In this document: in pieces, positions 26,770 through 35,729 of the stretch
Layout: the number at the start of each line of letters is the position of its first letter
How positions within the stretch are numbered: the first letter of the stretch is position 1
From: Pseudorhizobium xiangyangii
GTDB lineage: Bacteria > Pseudomonadota > Alphaproteobacteria > Rhizobiales > Rhizobiaceae
Length of the DNA: 64,000 bases
Assembly (NCBI RefSeq): GCF_020531965.1
Contig: NZ_JAJAWH010000009.1
Span: forward strand, 124,001-188,000
Direction: 5' to 3'
Translations under genes and position numbers: made by a program
The notes under the pieces: generated by a model
Told to the model about the DNA's origin: nothing
The model's database searches: none
What the model saw: only the letters and a program-made list of their open reading frames with translations

Positions 26770-28008
26770 TTAGCGGACGCCTCTCTTTTCCAGCGCGACC
26801 GAAATCAGGAACACGCCAAGGCCGACCAGCGACAGGAATGCGCCGACATAGCCGGTTGCGGCGAAACCCCAGCCCCACGATATGACGAGGCCGCCGAGCC
26901 AGGCTCCGAGCGCATTGGCGATGTTGAAGGCCGAATGGTTGGAGGCGGCGGCGAGCGTCTGTGCGTCGGCCGCGACGTCCATAAGTCGTGTCTGCAGGGC
27001 CGGTCCGGGCGCAAAGCCGCAGCCAATCAGGAAGACGGTGATGTAGAGGGCGATCGGAATGTGCGCGAAGAGCGCAAAGCCAAGCATGACGAAGACGTAG
27101 AACACCATCGAGCCGCCGATCGTGCCTTTGAGCGAAATGTCGGCAAGCCGCGAACCGACAATGTTGCCGACATTCATGCCGATGCCGAAAAGGGCGAGCA
27201 CGATCGACACCATGCCGACCGGAAGGCCGGCCGTTTGGGTTGTTGTCGAGGCGATGTAGCTGAACACGGAGAACATGCCGCCAAAGCCGATCGCGGCGAT
27301 TCCGAGCGTCAGCCATACCTGGGTGCGGGCAAAGGCACTGAGTTCGCGGCGGATGCTGGCACCCTCCTTCACCGTGTCGCGCGGCTGGAAATACCAGAGC
27401 AGCAACACGGTCAGCACGCCGATGCCGCCCACCAGGTAAAACGCAGCCCGCCAGCTGAGCATCTGGCCCATCAATGTGGCAAGCGGCGTGCCGGCAAGCG
27501 TCGCGATTGTCAGGCCGAGCATCACCCGGCCGACGGCGCGCGCTCGCTTGTTGGGCGGCACCATGGAGGCAGCCACCAGCGATGCGACGCCGAAGTATGC
27601 GCCGTGTGGCAGGCCGGTGATGAAGCGTAGCGCCGTAAAGGTCCAGAAGTCAGGCGCCATCGCGCTCAGGATATTGCCGATAGTGAACACTATCATGAGG
27701 CCAAGCAGCAACGTGCGGCGCGGCAGCCGGGCGGAAAGAATGGCGATGATCGGCGCGCCGATGACGACGCCGACCGCATAGGCGCTGATCACGTAGCCGG
27801 CCATTGGAATGCTGACCTGATAGGTCGAAGCGACATCCGGCAGGAGGCCCATGATGACGAATTCACCCGTGCCGATGCCGAAGCCACCGACGGCAAGGGC
27901 GATCTCGATCAGGATGATCGCCAGCGGCGAAAGGGTTGTCACGGATTCCGGGGCGCGAGGGTCCGCCCGGTTTTGGACGGAATCGAGGGCGGCTGCGTTG
28001 TCACTCAT
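26770..28008 (-). CDS. MFS transporter, AraJ/YdhP-like
   Basis: Major facilitator protein of 412 residues with twelve predicted helices. The first helix contains GGFGIGTGEFVIMGLLPDVA, the signature of the AraJ/YdhP sugar- and drug-efflux branch, and a loop with SARLPRRTLL follows helix 2-3. The start at 28008 fits the family; 44 further upstream codons lack membrane character. Substrate unknown. Located immediately upstream of the MDR oxidoreductase gene on the same strand. Confidence 0.9.
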   Translation of the reverse strand: MSDNAAALDSVQNRADPRAPESVTTLSPLAIILIEIALAVGGFGIGTGEFVIMGLLPDVASTYQVSIPMAGYVISAYAVGVVIGAPIIAILSARLPRRTLLLGLMIVFTIGNILSAMAPDFWTFTALRFITGLPHGAYFGVASLVAASMVPPNKRARAVGRVMLGLTIATLAGTPLATLMGQMLSWRAAFYLVGGIGVLTVLLLWYFQPRDTVKEGASIRRELSAFARTQVWLTLGIAAIGFGGMFSVFSYIASTTTQTAGLPVGMVSIVLALFGIGMNVGNIVGSRLADISLKGTIGGSMVFYVFVMLGFALFAHIPIALYITVFLIGCGFAPGPALQTRLMDVAADAQTLAAASNHSAFNIANALGAWLGGLVISWGWGFAATGYVGAFLSLVGLGVFLISVALEKRGVR

Positions 28009-28271
28009 GGTGGTAATGTCTGCTGAAGCGAGAAATCGGCGAGACGCCCAATTCACCCGTGGTGAGCGAATTATCGAGGTCGTGTCGCAAAGAGATACCA
28101 CGCGATTGTGCATTGCGGTAGAACCTGCCGCGCGCTCCACCCATCTTCCATGCGAATGGGTGGGCGCAGGTGGCGACCGGCTCGCTGTTGATAAGTGTCA
28201 ACCGCGCAACCATTTCTGGAATGATCCGTTGTCCCGCCGCCAAAACCGGCGCGTTGCCCAAGCGAGGCCAG

Positions 28272-29207
28272 ATGAACCTGTTTGCCGTCTTCAACCGCGA
28301 TGGCGGTACGTTCAGGACCACCGACATGGATGCCTACTGCGCCCATGCGGTCAAGACATTCAAGCAGGCCGGGCATGATATCGATTGTCATGTCGTGGCC
28401 GGCGATGACGTCGTCACAACGATGCAGAAGGCCGCGCAGAGCGACGGCATCGATGGGCTGATTGCCGGTGGTGGCGACGGCACGATATCGGCGGCTGCGG
28501 ATATCGCCTGGCGGAGCGGCCTGGCGCTGGGGATCGTGCCTGCCGGCACGATGAACCTGTTTGCACGATCACTGAAATTGCCCCTCGATATCTGGCAGGT
28601 GTTGGATGTCCTGGCCGATGCCAAGGTCCAGAATGTCGACATTGCCAGTGCGAACGGCAAGAGTTTCGTGCACCAGTTCTCCGCCGGCCTCCATGCCCGG
28701 ATGGTCCGCTATCGCAATTCGATGACCTATGGGTCTCGTCTTGGAAAGATAAGGGCGAGTACCCGCGCTGCCTTCGGCGTCATGCTCAATCCACCGGAGT
28801 TCGAGGTGGAGTTTAACGCGGAAGGGAAAGTCGGCCACCGCAAGGTTTCGGCCATCTCAGTTTCCAACAACGAGTTCGGCAGCGATCCGCTGATGTTCGC
28901 TGACAGCCTGACCGGCGGCCATCTCGGCTTCTACATTGCTGATCCCCTGAAGCCTGCGGGTGTCGCACAGCTGGCGCTCGACATACTGCGCGGCCGGCTG
29001 AAGGAGAACGCTGCCGTCACGGCCATGACCGCCACGGAACTGGAACTGCATTTTCCCCGCGAGCGTCACGATGTCCGCTGCGTCATCGATGGCGAGTTGC
29101 TGCCCATGGACCGCGACGTGAAGCTCAAGATCCATGCGGGCGAGCTCAAGGTCCTTGTGCCGCGCGACTCGGGCCAGGTTGAGCAAGGCGTCGGCAGCGG
29201 CATCTGA
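28272..29207 (+). CDS. Diacylglycerol kinase-family lipid kinase
   Basis: A 311-residue protein with a DAGK catalytic domain: the ATP-binding GGGDGT motif is near residue 65, followed by IVPAGTMNLFARSL. The C-terminal half has the beta-sandwich typical of YegS/BmrU lipid kinases. It would phosphorylate diacylglycerol or a sphingoid/isoprenoid lipid at the membrane. ATG 28272 has GAGG five bases upstream, and upstream codons are not conserved-looking. It stands alone. Confidence 0.9.
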   Translation: MNLFAVFNRDGGTFRTTDMDAYCAHAVKTFKQAGHDIDCHVVAGDDVVTTMQKAAQSDGIDGLIAGGGDGTISAAADIAWRSGLALGIVPAGTMNLFARSLKLPLDIWQVLDVLADAKVQNVDIASANGKSFVHQFSAGLHARMVRYRNSMTYGSRLGKIRASTRAAFGVMLNPPEFEVEFNAEGKVGHRKVSAISVSNNEFGSDPLMFADSLTGGHLGFYIADPLKPAGVAQLALDILRGRLKENAAVTAMTATELELHFPRERHDVRCVIDGELLPMDRDVKLKIHAGELKVLVPRDSGQVEQGVGSGI

Positions 29208-29274
29208 TCTCACGGATACGAGCCACCGAAATGCGTGCGAGATGCCGTGAGGCTGAGCCCGCGATCCGTACCGT

Positions 29275-30021
29275 TCAGGCCGACACGATGACCCGGTTTC
29301 GCCCTCGCGCCTTCGCCTGGTAGAGATTGATGTCGGCGGCCTTCAGGCATTCGAGGGCGTCAAACCCTGTCGTACAGTGAAAGGCTCCCATGCTGGCCGA
29401 AACGGGCACGCGCGCACCCGAGGCAGAGCGGACATCCACGCGTTGGATAAGCTCTCTGACCTCCTCGCATCGGACGAGCATCTCATTGACCTTCAGGCCG
29501 CTCTGAAAGAGTGCGAACTCCTCGCCTCCGAGGCGGCCCACGATACCGGACGGACCTTGATATTTCGCGAGGATCAGCCCGATTGCGCGAAGGACGTCGT
29601 CTCCTGTGGCGTGGCCGTAGCGATCGTTGATCGATTTGAAGTGGTCAAGGTCGAGGAAGACGAGAGATCCTGTGACGCCGTTCCGGCTGAAATTCTCCAG
29701 CTCCTCCTGAAAGGCATAGCGGTTGAGCACGCCGGTGAGGTCGTCCTGGCGAGATTGCAGCCGTAATTCCTCGTAGGCCGAGGCCAGCCTTGCAAGTGCA
29801 TCGGATGTTGCCGCCTCGGCTCTGCGGACGCGTTCGGATTGATAGAAATGCATTGCCGACGCCGGAATGCCGATTGCGAGCGGGCAGACGATCGTCATGA
29901 TCAGTCCGGCGCCCGCGACCTGTCCGCCCAGCATGGGGACGAACGTGAACGATACGATCAGCGAGGCAAGCATGGATAGCAGCCCTGCCGCGATGGATTT
30001 GGTGACTATGAAGCGCATCAT
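29275..30021 (-). CDS. Diguanylate cyclase with two transmembrane helices
   Basis: A 248-residue membrane protein. Two hydrophobic helices (about residues 8-30 and 36-58) precede a short coiled coil and a complete GGDEF domain with DDLTGVLNRYAF and the active-site GGEEF. The five residues before the active site are preceded by GPSG rather than RxxD, so the inhibitory I-site is missing. It should make cyclic di-GMP without product inhibition at that site. A short dyad (CTTAGGC-N6-GCCTAAG) lies at 30051-30070, just upstream. Confidence 0.9.
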   Translation of the reverse strand: MMRFIVTKSIAAGLLSMLASLIVSFTFVPMLGGQVAGAGLIMTIVCPLAIGIPASAMHFYQSERVRRAEAATSDALARLASAYEELRLQSRQDDLTGVLNRYAFQEELENFSRNGVTGSLVFLDLDHFKSINDRYGHATGDDVLRAIGLILAKYQGPSGIVGRLGGEEFALFQSGLKVNEMLVRCEEVRELIQRVDVRSASGARVPVSASMGAFHCTTGFDALECLKAADINLYQAKARGRNRVIVSA

Positions 30022-30139
30022 GCTGCCGGATAGAATTAGGTTTCCCCGGCCTTAGGCACCGCGGCCTAAGAAGGGGTTGAACATTCCCCTAAACATTGAT
30101 GCATCACCCCTTACGCGTCGCGCCGGATGATCTGCCGAC

Positions 30140-31471
30140 CTAGATCCTGGGCAGGTAGGTCCGGTAATCGAAGTCGGAAACGGTGCGAAGGTAGGTGATG
30201 GCCTCCTTCCGCTTCGTGTCGGCATAGAGCGCCCGGTACTGCTCGCCGAACGTATCGGCGATGAAGGGCGAGGCCGCGAAGTCTTCCACCGCGGTCAGGA
30301 AGTCATGGGTGAGGCGACGGCTGCCTTGCGCGGGCTTGCCCGGCTCCGTTGCCGGACCGGGGTCGAGCGTCTCGTCGAGGCCGAGCAGCATGCCGCCGAG
30401 GATCGCCGTCAGCAGGAGATAAGGGTTGGCATCCGCACCGGCGACGCGGTGCTCTACCCGTGCGCCCGGTCCATCCTTCTCCGGAATACGGACCGCCGTG
30501 CCGCGGTGGCCCGGACCCCAGTCTATGTCGACCGGCGCAAACGAGCCGGACTGGAAGCGGCGGTAGGAATTGGCGAAAGGCGCAAAGACCAGTTGGGCCT
30601 CACGCATCGTGTTTAGCATCCCGGCGCAGATGGATTTCAGCCGAACGGGATCGCCGCCCTTCGCATCCAGCACGTTGTTGCCGGCGCTGTCGATGACGCT
30701 CGCATGCACGTGCAGGCCGGAACCCGCGTGCTCGGCGTAGGGCTTTGCCATGCAGGTGGATTTCAGCCCATGCTTGCGGGCCGCCTGTTCCGCGATCCGC
30801 TTGAGGTAGATGCAGTCGTCGGCGGCGGCGAGCGCGTCCGGGCGATGGAGCAGGTTGATCTCGAATTGACCGGGACCGAACTCCGCCGTGGTCGCATCGG
30901 CCGGCAGGCCTTGTGCCTTCGCCCAGCTGCGCACCGTCTGCAGGTAGCCGTCGAGCGCATCGACAGCGCTCATGTCGTAGAGTTGGAAGCCGTTCGGCTC
31001 GCCGCGCCAGGTAAGCCGTTCCGGAGGACGTGGCTTGCCGGTTTCCCGCCAGTCGTCCTCGACGACGTAGAATTCCAGTTCGGTCGCGACCACCGGCGTC
31101 AGCCCGCGATCTTCGTAGCGTTTAAGCATCGCCGCAAGGATGGCCCTCGGGTCCATGAAGCTCGGCGTGCCGTCCAGTTCGTGCATGGTCGAGAGCACCT
31201 GGCGCGAACCTTCCGGCGCCCACGGCATAGGCGCAAGGCTGCGGCGGTCGGGAATGCAGACGCCGTCCGGATCGCCGATCGTCAGGGACAGGCCGGTGAT
31301 GTCGTCGTTGTCGTCTCCCCAGATATCTAGCGATTGCGTAGAGGAGGGCAGGCGCACAGCGCCGTCCCAGACCTTCTTCTCCGCTTCGAGCGGGATCTGC
31401 TTGCCGCGCAGATCGCCGTTCATGCCAACGAGTAGGATCTCGATGCGGGGCGGAGCAGTCTCGTCAGTCAT
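30140..31471 (-). CDS. Glutamine synthetase-family protein, gamma-glutamylputrescine synthetase type
   Basis: A 443-residue member of the type I glutamine synthetase family. The catalytic domain shows ATELEFYV, AEFGPGQFEINL, HVHASV and the ATP-binding region around RRFQSGSFAP and RIP. The adenylylation-site tyrosine region of true GlnA is not conserved. Such paralogues (PuuA group) ligate glutamate to putrescine or other amines. The divergent class III aminotransferase, 86 bases away, completes a polyamine-catabolism pair. An alternative is another gamma-glutamyl-amine ligase. Confidence 0.88.
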   Translation of the reverse strand: MTDETAPPRIEILLVGMNGDLRGKQIPLEAEKKVWDGAVRLPSSTQSLDIWGDDNDDITGLSLTIGDPDGVCIPDRRSLAPMPWAPEGSRQVLSTMHELDGTPSFMDPRAILAAMLKRYEDRGLTPVVATELEFYVVEDDWRETGKPRPPERLTWRGEPNGFQLYDMSAVDALDGYLQTVRSWAKAQGLPADATTAEFGPGQFEINLLHRPDALAAADDCIYLKRIAEQAARKHGLKSTCMAKPYAEHAGSGLHVHASVIDSAGNNVLDAKGGDPVRLKSICAGMLNTMREAQLVFAPFANSYRRFQSGSFAPVDIDWGPGHRGTAVRIPEKDGPGARVEHRVAGADANPYLLLTAILGGMLLGLDETLDPGPATEPGKPAQGSRRLTHDFLTAVEDFAASPFIADTFGEQYRALYADTKRKEAITYLRTVSDFDYRTYLPRI

Positions 31472-31557
31472 GGGGAATGTCTTCTGAAGGAGGTTGCGAA
31501 GCCCTGTTCGTAGCCGATAAGAATTGGTCACACAATCAGAAGGCAGAGCTACGCCCC

Positions 31558-32925
31558 ATGTCCGATACATCGTCCCTTTCCAATCTCGGCGCCATCGATG
31601 CCGCGCATCACCTGCATCCCTTCTCCGACATGAAGAAGCTGAATGCGGCCGGCACGCGCATCATCCAGCGGGCGGAAGGGGTTCATATCTTCGACAGCAA
31701 CGGCAAGAAGTATCTCGACGCTTTCGCGGGCCTGTGGTGCGTCAACATCGGCTATGGGCGCAAGGAAATGGCAGATGCCGTCTCCCGGCAGATGAACGAG
31801 TTGCCTTACTACAACAGCTTCTTCGGCACCACGACGCCGCCGACCACGCTGCTGGCCCAGAAGATCGCCTCCCATGCGGGCGGCAAGCTCAACCGGGTCT
31901 TCTTCACCAATTCCGGTTCTGAGGCGTCCGATACATGGCTCCGCATGGCCCGCGTCTACTGGAAGGCGCTCGGAAAGCCGGAGAAAACCCACGTGATCGC
32001 GCGCAAGAATGCCTATCACGGCTCCACCGTCGCCGGCGCCTCGCTGGGTGGCATGAAGTGGATGCACGAGCAGGGCAACCTGCCGATCGATGGCATCTCG
32101 CACATCAAACAGCCCTACTGGTATGCCGAGGGTGGTGATCTTTCGCCGGCCGAATTCGGCCTCAAGGTGGCCCGCGAACTGGAAGAGAAAATCGACGAAC
32201 TGGGAGAGGACCGCGTCGCCGCCTTCGTCGCGGAGCCTATCCAGGGGGCAGGCGGCGTGATCATCCCGCCCGAAACCTATTGGCCGGAAATCGCCCGGAT
32301 CTGCCGCGAGCGCAATATCCTGCTCGTGTCCGACGAGGTGATCTGCGGCTTCGGACGTCTGGGCTCCTGGTTCGGCTACCAGCATTTCGGCGTCGAGCCT
32401 GATCTCGCCCCGATTGCCAAGGGGCTGTCCTCCGGCTACCTGCCGATCGGCGGTGTATTGGTGAGCGACCGGGTGGCGGACGTGATGCTCGACGAGGTCG
32501 GTGACTTCAATCACGGCTTCACCTATTCCGGCCATCCGGTCTGCGCGGCAGCGGCGCTCGAGAACATACGCATCATCGAGGATGAGGGGCTCGTCGAGCG
32601 GGTGCGGGACGATATCGGCCCCTATTTCGCTAAAGGGTGGAAAAGCCTGGAAGATCATGAGGTGGTCGGCGAGGCGCAAAGCGTCGGCCTGATGGGCGGC
32701 CTGCAACTCGCCGCTGACAAGTCGACCCGCCGCCGCTATGCCAAACCCGACGACATCGGCACGATGGTCCGCAATCACTGCCTCGACAATGGTCTTGTGA
32801 TGCGGGCGACCGGCGACCGGATGCTGGCCTCACCGGCATTCACGATCAGCCGTTCCGAGGTGGACGAGGTGGTCGAGAAGCTGCGCAAGGCTCTCGACCA
32901 CTTGAGAGACACGGTAAGGGAGTAA
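31558..32925 (+). CDS. Class III aminotransferase (putrescine/GABA type)
   Basis: PLP enzyme of 455 residues of the omega-aminotransferase family. The PLP-phosphate loop FFTNSGSEASDTW, the DEVICGFGR segment and the Schiff-base lysine Lys288 in IAKGLSSGYLPIGG are all present. Its close orthologues are annotated as aspartate aminotransferase-family or putrescine-pyruvate aminotransferases. It is divergent from a PuuA-like ligase, suggesting amine catabolism. ATG 31558 is consistent with family N-termini (SDTSSLSNLGAIDAAHHLHP). Confidence 0.92.
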   Translation: MSDTSSLSNLGAIDAAHHLHPFSDMKKLNAAGTRIIQRAEGVHIFDSNGKKYLDAFAGLWCVNIGYGRKEMADAVSRQMNELPYYNSFFGTTTPPTTLLAQKIASHAGGKLNRVFFTNSGSEASDTWLRMARVYWKALGKPEKTHVIARKNAYHGSTVAGASLGGMKWMHEQGNLPIDGISHIKQPYWYAEGGDLSPAEFGLKVARELEEKIDELGEDRVAAFVAEPIQGAGGVIIPPETYWPEIARICRERNILLVSDEVICGFGRLGSWFGYQHFGVEPDLAPIAKGLSSGYLPIGGVLVSDRVADVMLDEVGDFNHGFTYSGHPVCAAAALENIRIIEDEGLVERVRDDIGPYFAKGWKSLEDHEVVGEAQSVGLMGGLQLAADKSTRRRYAKPDDIGTMVRNHCLDNGLVMRATGDRMLASPAFTISRSEVDEVVEKLRKALDHLRDTVRE

Positions 32926-32946
32926 CGGTCTCGCTGCGGCGTTACG

Positions 32947-34449
32947 TTACTGGAACGCCGTCTCGTAGAAGCTCCTGAGCTTGCGCGAATGGAGGCGTTC
33001 GACCGGCATGGCCGCCAGCTTCTGCACGGCGCGGATGCCGATCTGCAGATGCTGGCTGACCTGCGTCCGGTAGAAGGCGGTCGCCATGCCCGGCAGCTTC
33101 AGTTCACCGTGCAACGGCTTGTCCGATACGCAGAGCAGGGTGCCGTAGGGCACGCGGAAGCGGAAGCCGTTGGCCGCGATGGTGGCGGATTCCATGTCCA
33201 GCGCAATGGCGCGCGACTGCGAAAGCCGCTTCACAGGCCCGCGCTGGTCGCGCAGTTCCCAGTTGCGGTTGTCGATCGTCGCGACAGTGCCGGTGCGCAT
33301 GATGCGCTTCAGCTCGAAACCCTCGTAGCCGGTAATCTCTTCCACCGCGTCCTCGAGTGCCTGCTGCACCTCGGCCAGCGCCGGGATCGGCACCCACACG
33401 GGAAGGTCGTCGTCGAGAACGTGGTCTTCACGGACATAGGCATGCGCCAGCACGTAATCGCCCAGGCGCTGGCTGTTGCGAAGTCCGGCGCAGTGCCCGA
33501 CCATCAGCCAGGCATGTGGTCGCAATACTGCAATATGGTCGGTGATCGTCTTCGCATTCGAAGGGCCGACACCGATGTTGACCAGCGTAATCCCGGCATG
33601 CCCTTTTTTCTTGAGGTGGTAGGCGGGCATCTGGGGCAGGCGCCCGACCACGTTGGCCTCATCGCGCGGTGTGCCGGCGTGCGTCACGATATTGCCGGGC
33701 TCGACGAAGGCGTCATAGCCTTCGCCGCCATTCGCCATCAGTTCGCGTGCCCAGGCGGTGAACTCGTCGATGTAGAACTGGTAGTTGGTGAACAGAACGA
33801 AATTCTGGAAATGGTTGGCGCTGGTGGCGGTGTAGTGGCTCAGCCGCGCCAGCGAATAGTCGATGCGCTGCGCCGTGAAGGGCGCCAAGGGAGCAGGTTC
33901 GCCCACCACCTGGTCATATTCGCCGTTGGCGATCAGGTCGTCGGTGTTGTTGAGGTCCGGCGTGTCGAACAGGTCGCGCAACGGCACGTCCGCCAGACCC
34001 GCTGTCGCCGAAGCTTCAACATGGGCGCCTTCGCCGAACGCGAAATGCAGCGGAATAGGTGTCGTCGATTCCGAGACGGTGATCGGCACGTTGTGATTGC
34101 GCATAAGCAGACCGAGCTGTTCCTTCAGGTAATGGCGGAAGAGCTTCGGACGGGTGATCGTGGTCGTGTAGATGCCCGGCGAGGTGACATGCCCGTAGGA
34201 AAGGCGGCTATCCGCATGCCCGAACGATGTCGATTCTATGCTGACCTGCGGGTAGCAGGCGCGGTAGCGGCCGGTGACGGCGGCCCCCTTTCCGAGGGCA
34301 TCGAACGCCTGCATCAGGAACGTGGTGTTGCGCTCGTAGAGCCTCGTCAACTCGTCCACGGCCTCCGTCGGATCATCGAAGAGGCGGGGCTCGTAAGGGC
34401 TTGGGCTGATGAAAGACAGAGGCGACAGGGAGAAGATTCGTTTGCTCAT
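32947..34449 (-). CDS. amn: AMP nucleosidase
   Basis: Cytosolic enzyme of 500 residues that hydrolyses AMP to adenine and ribose 5-phosphate. The N-terminal regulatory domain is followed by a nucleoside phosphorylase-fold catalytic domain with NIGVGPSNAKTITDHIAVLRP, MVGHCAGLRNSQ and ALDMESATIAANG. Length agrees with bacterial Amn (about 484-500). It is convergent with the aminotransferase gene (21-base gap) without an obvious terminator. Confidence 0.96.
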   Translation of the reverse strand: MSKRIFSLSPLSFISPSPYEPRLFDDPTEAVDELTRLYERNTTFLMQAFDALGKGAAVTGRYRACYPQVSIESTSFGHADSRLSYGHVTSPGIYTTTITRPKLFRHYLKEQLGLLMRNHNVPITVSESTTPIPLHFAFGEGAHVEASATAGLADVPLRDLFDTPDLNNTDDLIANGEYDQVVGEPAPLAPFTAQRIDYSLARLSHYTATSANHFQNFVLFTNYQFYIDEFTAWARELMANGGEGYDAFVEPGNIVTHAGTPRDEANVVGRLPQMPAYHLKKKGHAGITLVNIGVGPSNAKTITDHIAVLRPHAWLMVGHCAGLRNSQRLGDYVLAHAYVREDHVLDDDLPVWVPIPALAEVQQALEDAVEEITGYEGFELKRIMRTGTVATIDNRNWELRDQRGPVKRLSQSRAIALDMESATIAANGFRFRVPYGTLLCVSDKPLHGELKLPGMATAFYRTQVSQHLQIGIRAVQKLAAMPVERLHSRKLRSFYETAFQ

Positions 34450-34514
34450 GTGGCATTATAGGATGAAGTCGCTGACAAGCAAAAGGCTCATCGTGCGGCC
34501 CGTGTCGGTCTGGT

Positions 34515-34712
34515 TCAGCTCATTGACTGCCGCTGGAGGCTGACGAAGAGCACAAGCCCAGCGCCACGTTTCGGCATCAGCCCGTCCGCGGACATGCCAA
34601 CTGCGACGGCCGCCAGAGGACCGACGAGGATGAGGGTGGCGAGGCAGAGGCGGACGCTGGTGACGATCGCCCTTTTAAGGCCGCGTGTGCCCGAATGGGG
34701 CCGGGCTCTCAT
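34515..34712 (-). CDS. Small predicted membrane protein (65 aa)
   Basis: A single hydrophobic helix (SVRLCLATLILVGPLAAVAV, about residues 19-38) is flanked by basic segments. Its ATG overlaps the TGA of the preceding small gene (ATGA at 34709-34712), a sign of translational coupling. No homologue recognised. The longer frame starting at 34892 is not supported. Confidence 0.4.
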   Translation of the reverse strand: MRARPHSGTRGLKRAIVTSVRLCLATLILVGPLAAVAVGMSADGLMPKRGAGLVLFVSLQRQSMS

Positions 34713-34873
34713 AGCGATACTCCGCAGCCGAACGAGGACTGGCAGGGCGAGGATGGCAGCAACCCGTGCCTTGAACCGCGATTGTTCGGCTGGCTTGCAA
34801 CAGCCGCGAACAGGATCGCGAAGTTGGCGCAGATCAGAGTAACGATGAAGAGACGGCGAGCGAGCACTGACAT
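34709..34873 (-). CDS. Small predicted membrane or secreted protein (54 aa)
   Basis: Starts MSVLARRLFIVTLICANF; residues 7-27 form one hydrophobic helix that could be a membrane anchor or signal peptide, followed by a polar tail with two cysteines (PCQSSFGCG). GGGAAAG lies six bases upstream of the ATG at 34873. It overlaps the next small gene by four bases. Function unknown and the assignment is tentative. Confidence 0.4.
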   Translation of the reverse strand: MSVLARRLFIVTLICANFAILFAAVASQPNNRGSRHGLLPSSPCQSSFGCGVSL

Positions 34874-34999
34874 CTGACTTTCCCAAATCCAATAGTGGCA
34901 GGATAGTGACGCCGCCCTGAACTCACTCTGACGCATGGGTTCATGTGATGTTCAGTATAGCAAACGGAATCCGGGGGAACTCAGGCGTGTGCATGGAAA

Positions 35000-35026
35000 A
35001 AAGGCCGGCTTGTGAAGCCGGCCTTT
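35000..35026 (-). terminator. Terminator of the DYYxGA gene array
   Basis: AAAGGCCGGCTT-GTG-AAGCCGGCCTTT, a perfect 12-base stem, followed on the minus strand by a T run (TTTTTT). It closes the leftward transcription of the small secreted-protein genes. Confidence 0.88.
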
Positions 35027-35050
35027 GATCAGATCATTCCCGCTCTTTAC

Positions 35051-35083
35051 GCGACCCGAGCGGGAACGGTGTCTTGAACGAAC
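35051..35083 (-). repeat. Intergenic repeat copy A
   Basis: Just downstream of the last array gene. On the plus strand it contains GCGACC and, after GC-rich spacer, GGTGTCTTGAACGAAC. This pattern (GCGACC ... GTCTTGAATGAACTG) recurs at 35654, 36146 and 36466, always between array genes. Confidence 0.6.
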
Positions 35084-35086
35084 CGC

Positions 35087-35356
35087 TTAGTTGGTTGGAC
35101 GCATGGCACCACTGTAATAGTCACCGGTGTCCTGCGAACCGTCGACATAGGTGTCGGACATGTTCGGGCCGCCAACCATATACCGGCTATCGCCATTGAT
35201 GCTGCCGGTGGACATCGTATCGACCTGGCTGTCATTGACCGCGGGCGGAGCTTCCGCATACGGATCGTACTGAGTGGACTGAGCAAGGGCTGTGCCTCCG
35301 AAAGTAGCGGAAGCAATTAGAGCGGCTGCAAAACCGGAAGTCAGATAGGTTTTCAT
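35087..35356 (-). CDS. Small secreted DYYxGA-family protein 4 (89 aa), divergent member
   Basis: A signal peptide (residues 1-25, ending GGTALA) is followed by a 64-residue mature part. The C-terminus carries TGDYYSGAMRPTN, the family's end motif. The N-terminal DYYxGA is replaced by QYDPYAEA, and the centre reads STGSINGDSR where the others have SSVGDRG. It is longer and more divergent than the other three. A hairpin in its 5' leader and a terminator behind it suggest its own transcription. Function unknown; no cysteines, so no disulfides or lipidation. Confidence 0.82.
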   Translation of the reverse strand: MKTYLTSGFAAALIASATFGGTALAQSTQYDPYAEAPPAVNDSQVDTMSTGSINGDSRYMVGGPNMSDTYVDGSQDTGDYYSGAMRPTN

Positions 35357-35381
35357 AATCCTGCCTTTCCATTGATCTCAT

Positions 35382-35409
35382 CGAGCGGCTTGAAATTTTG
35401 TGCCGCTCG
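35382..35409 (-). promoter_or_regulatory. Hairpin in the 5' leader of DYYxGA protein 4
   Basis: CGAGCGGC-N12-GCCGCTCG, an eight-base stem located 26 bases upstream of the ATG. It could be an operator or an mRNA leader structure. Confidence 0.45.
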
Positions 35410-35653
35410 CAAGGGAAAGAACACGCTCGCCATCACATCGTTCCGAGAAAGATGAGATTTGCCGTTCACAAAGAAATGGCAGATAGATCAAGCAGTTGTG
35501 AAGTGGTGCCTATTTCGATGCGAACTACCGCCTCTTTCCGGAGGCCCGTTGGCAGCCCGAAAGCATCCGTTGATTCGCCAATGGCGTTCAACTATGGTGT
35601 TGCTGTGATCCCTTGTTGAGAGACCATGGAATCACTGCAGGTGAAGGGCGATT
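35410..35653. other. Spacer upstream of DYYxGA protein 4
   Basis: Part of the 373-base gap between the gene ending at 35087 and the small frame at 35730. It probably contains the promoter of the leftward gene. The short open frame at 35398-35619 has no ribosome-binding site or domain. Confidence 0.5.
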
Positions 35654-35689
35654 GCGACCCGCCGTTCAGCCGGTGTCTTGAATGAACTG
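35654..35689 (-). repeat. Intergenic repeat copy B
   Basis: Plus-strand GCGACCCGCC...GGTGTCTTGAATGAACTG; the right end is identical to copy D over GTCTTGAATGAACTG. It directly abuts the hairpin at 35691. Confidence 0.6.
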
Positions 35690-35690
35690 C

Positions 35691-35722
35691 AAAGACCAGC
35701 CGCCTTGGCGGCTGGTCTTTTT
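35691..35722. terminator. Strong hairpin between array members
   Basis: AAAGACCAGCCGCC-TT-GGCGGCTGGTCTTT is a perfect 14-base stem. T's follow it on the plus strand (TTTTTA) and three on the minus strand, so it can act in either direction. It probably ends transcription of the upstream three array genes. Confidence 0.8.
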
Positions 35723-35729
35723 ATATGTG

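Noticed and set aside
31549-32778. 409-codon open frame on the minus strand
   Set aside because: Shadow of the class III aminotransferase.
32989-34461. 490-codon open frame on the plus strand
   Set aside because: Shadow of the AMP nucleosidase gene.
35398-35619. 73-codon plus-strand frame upstream of an array gene
   Set aside because: No ribosome-binding site, no domain, lies over a promoter region.
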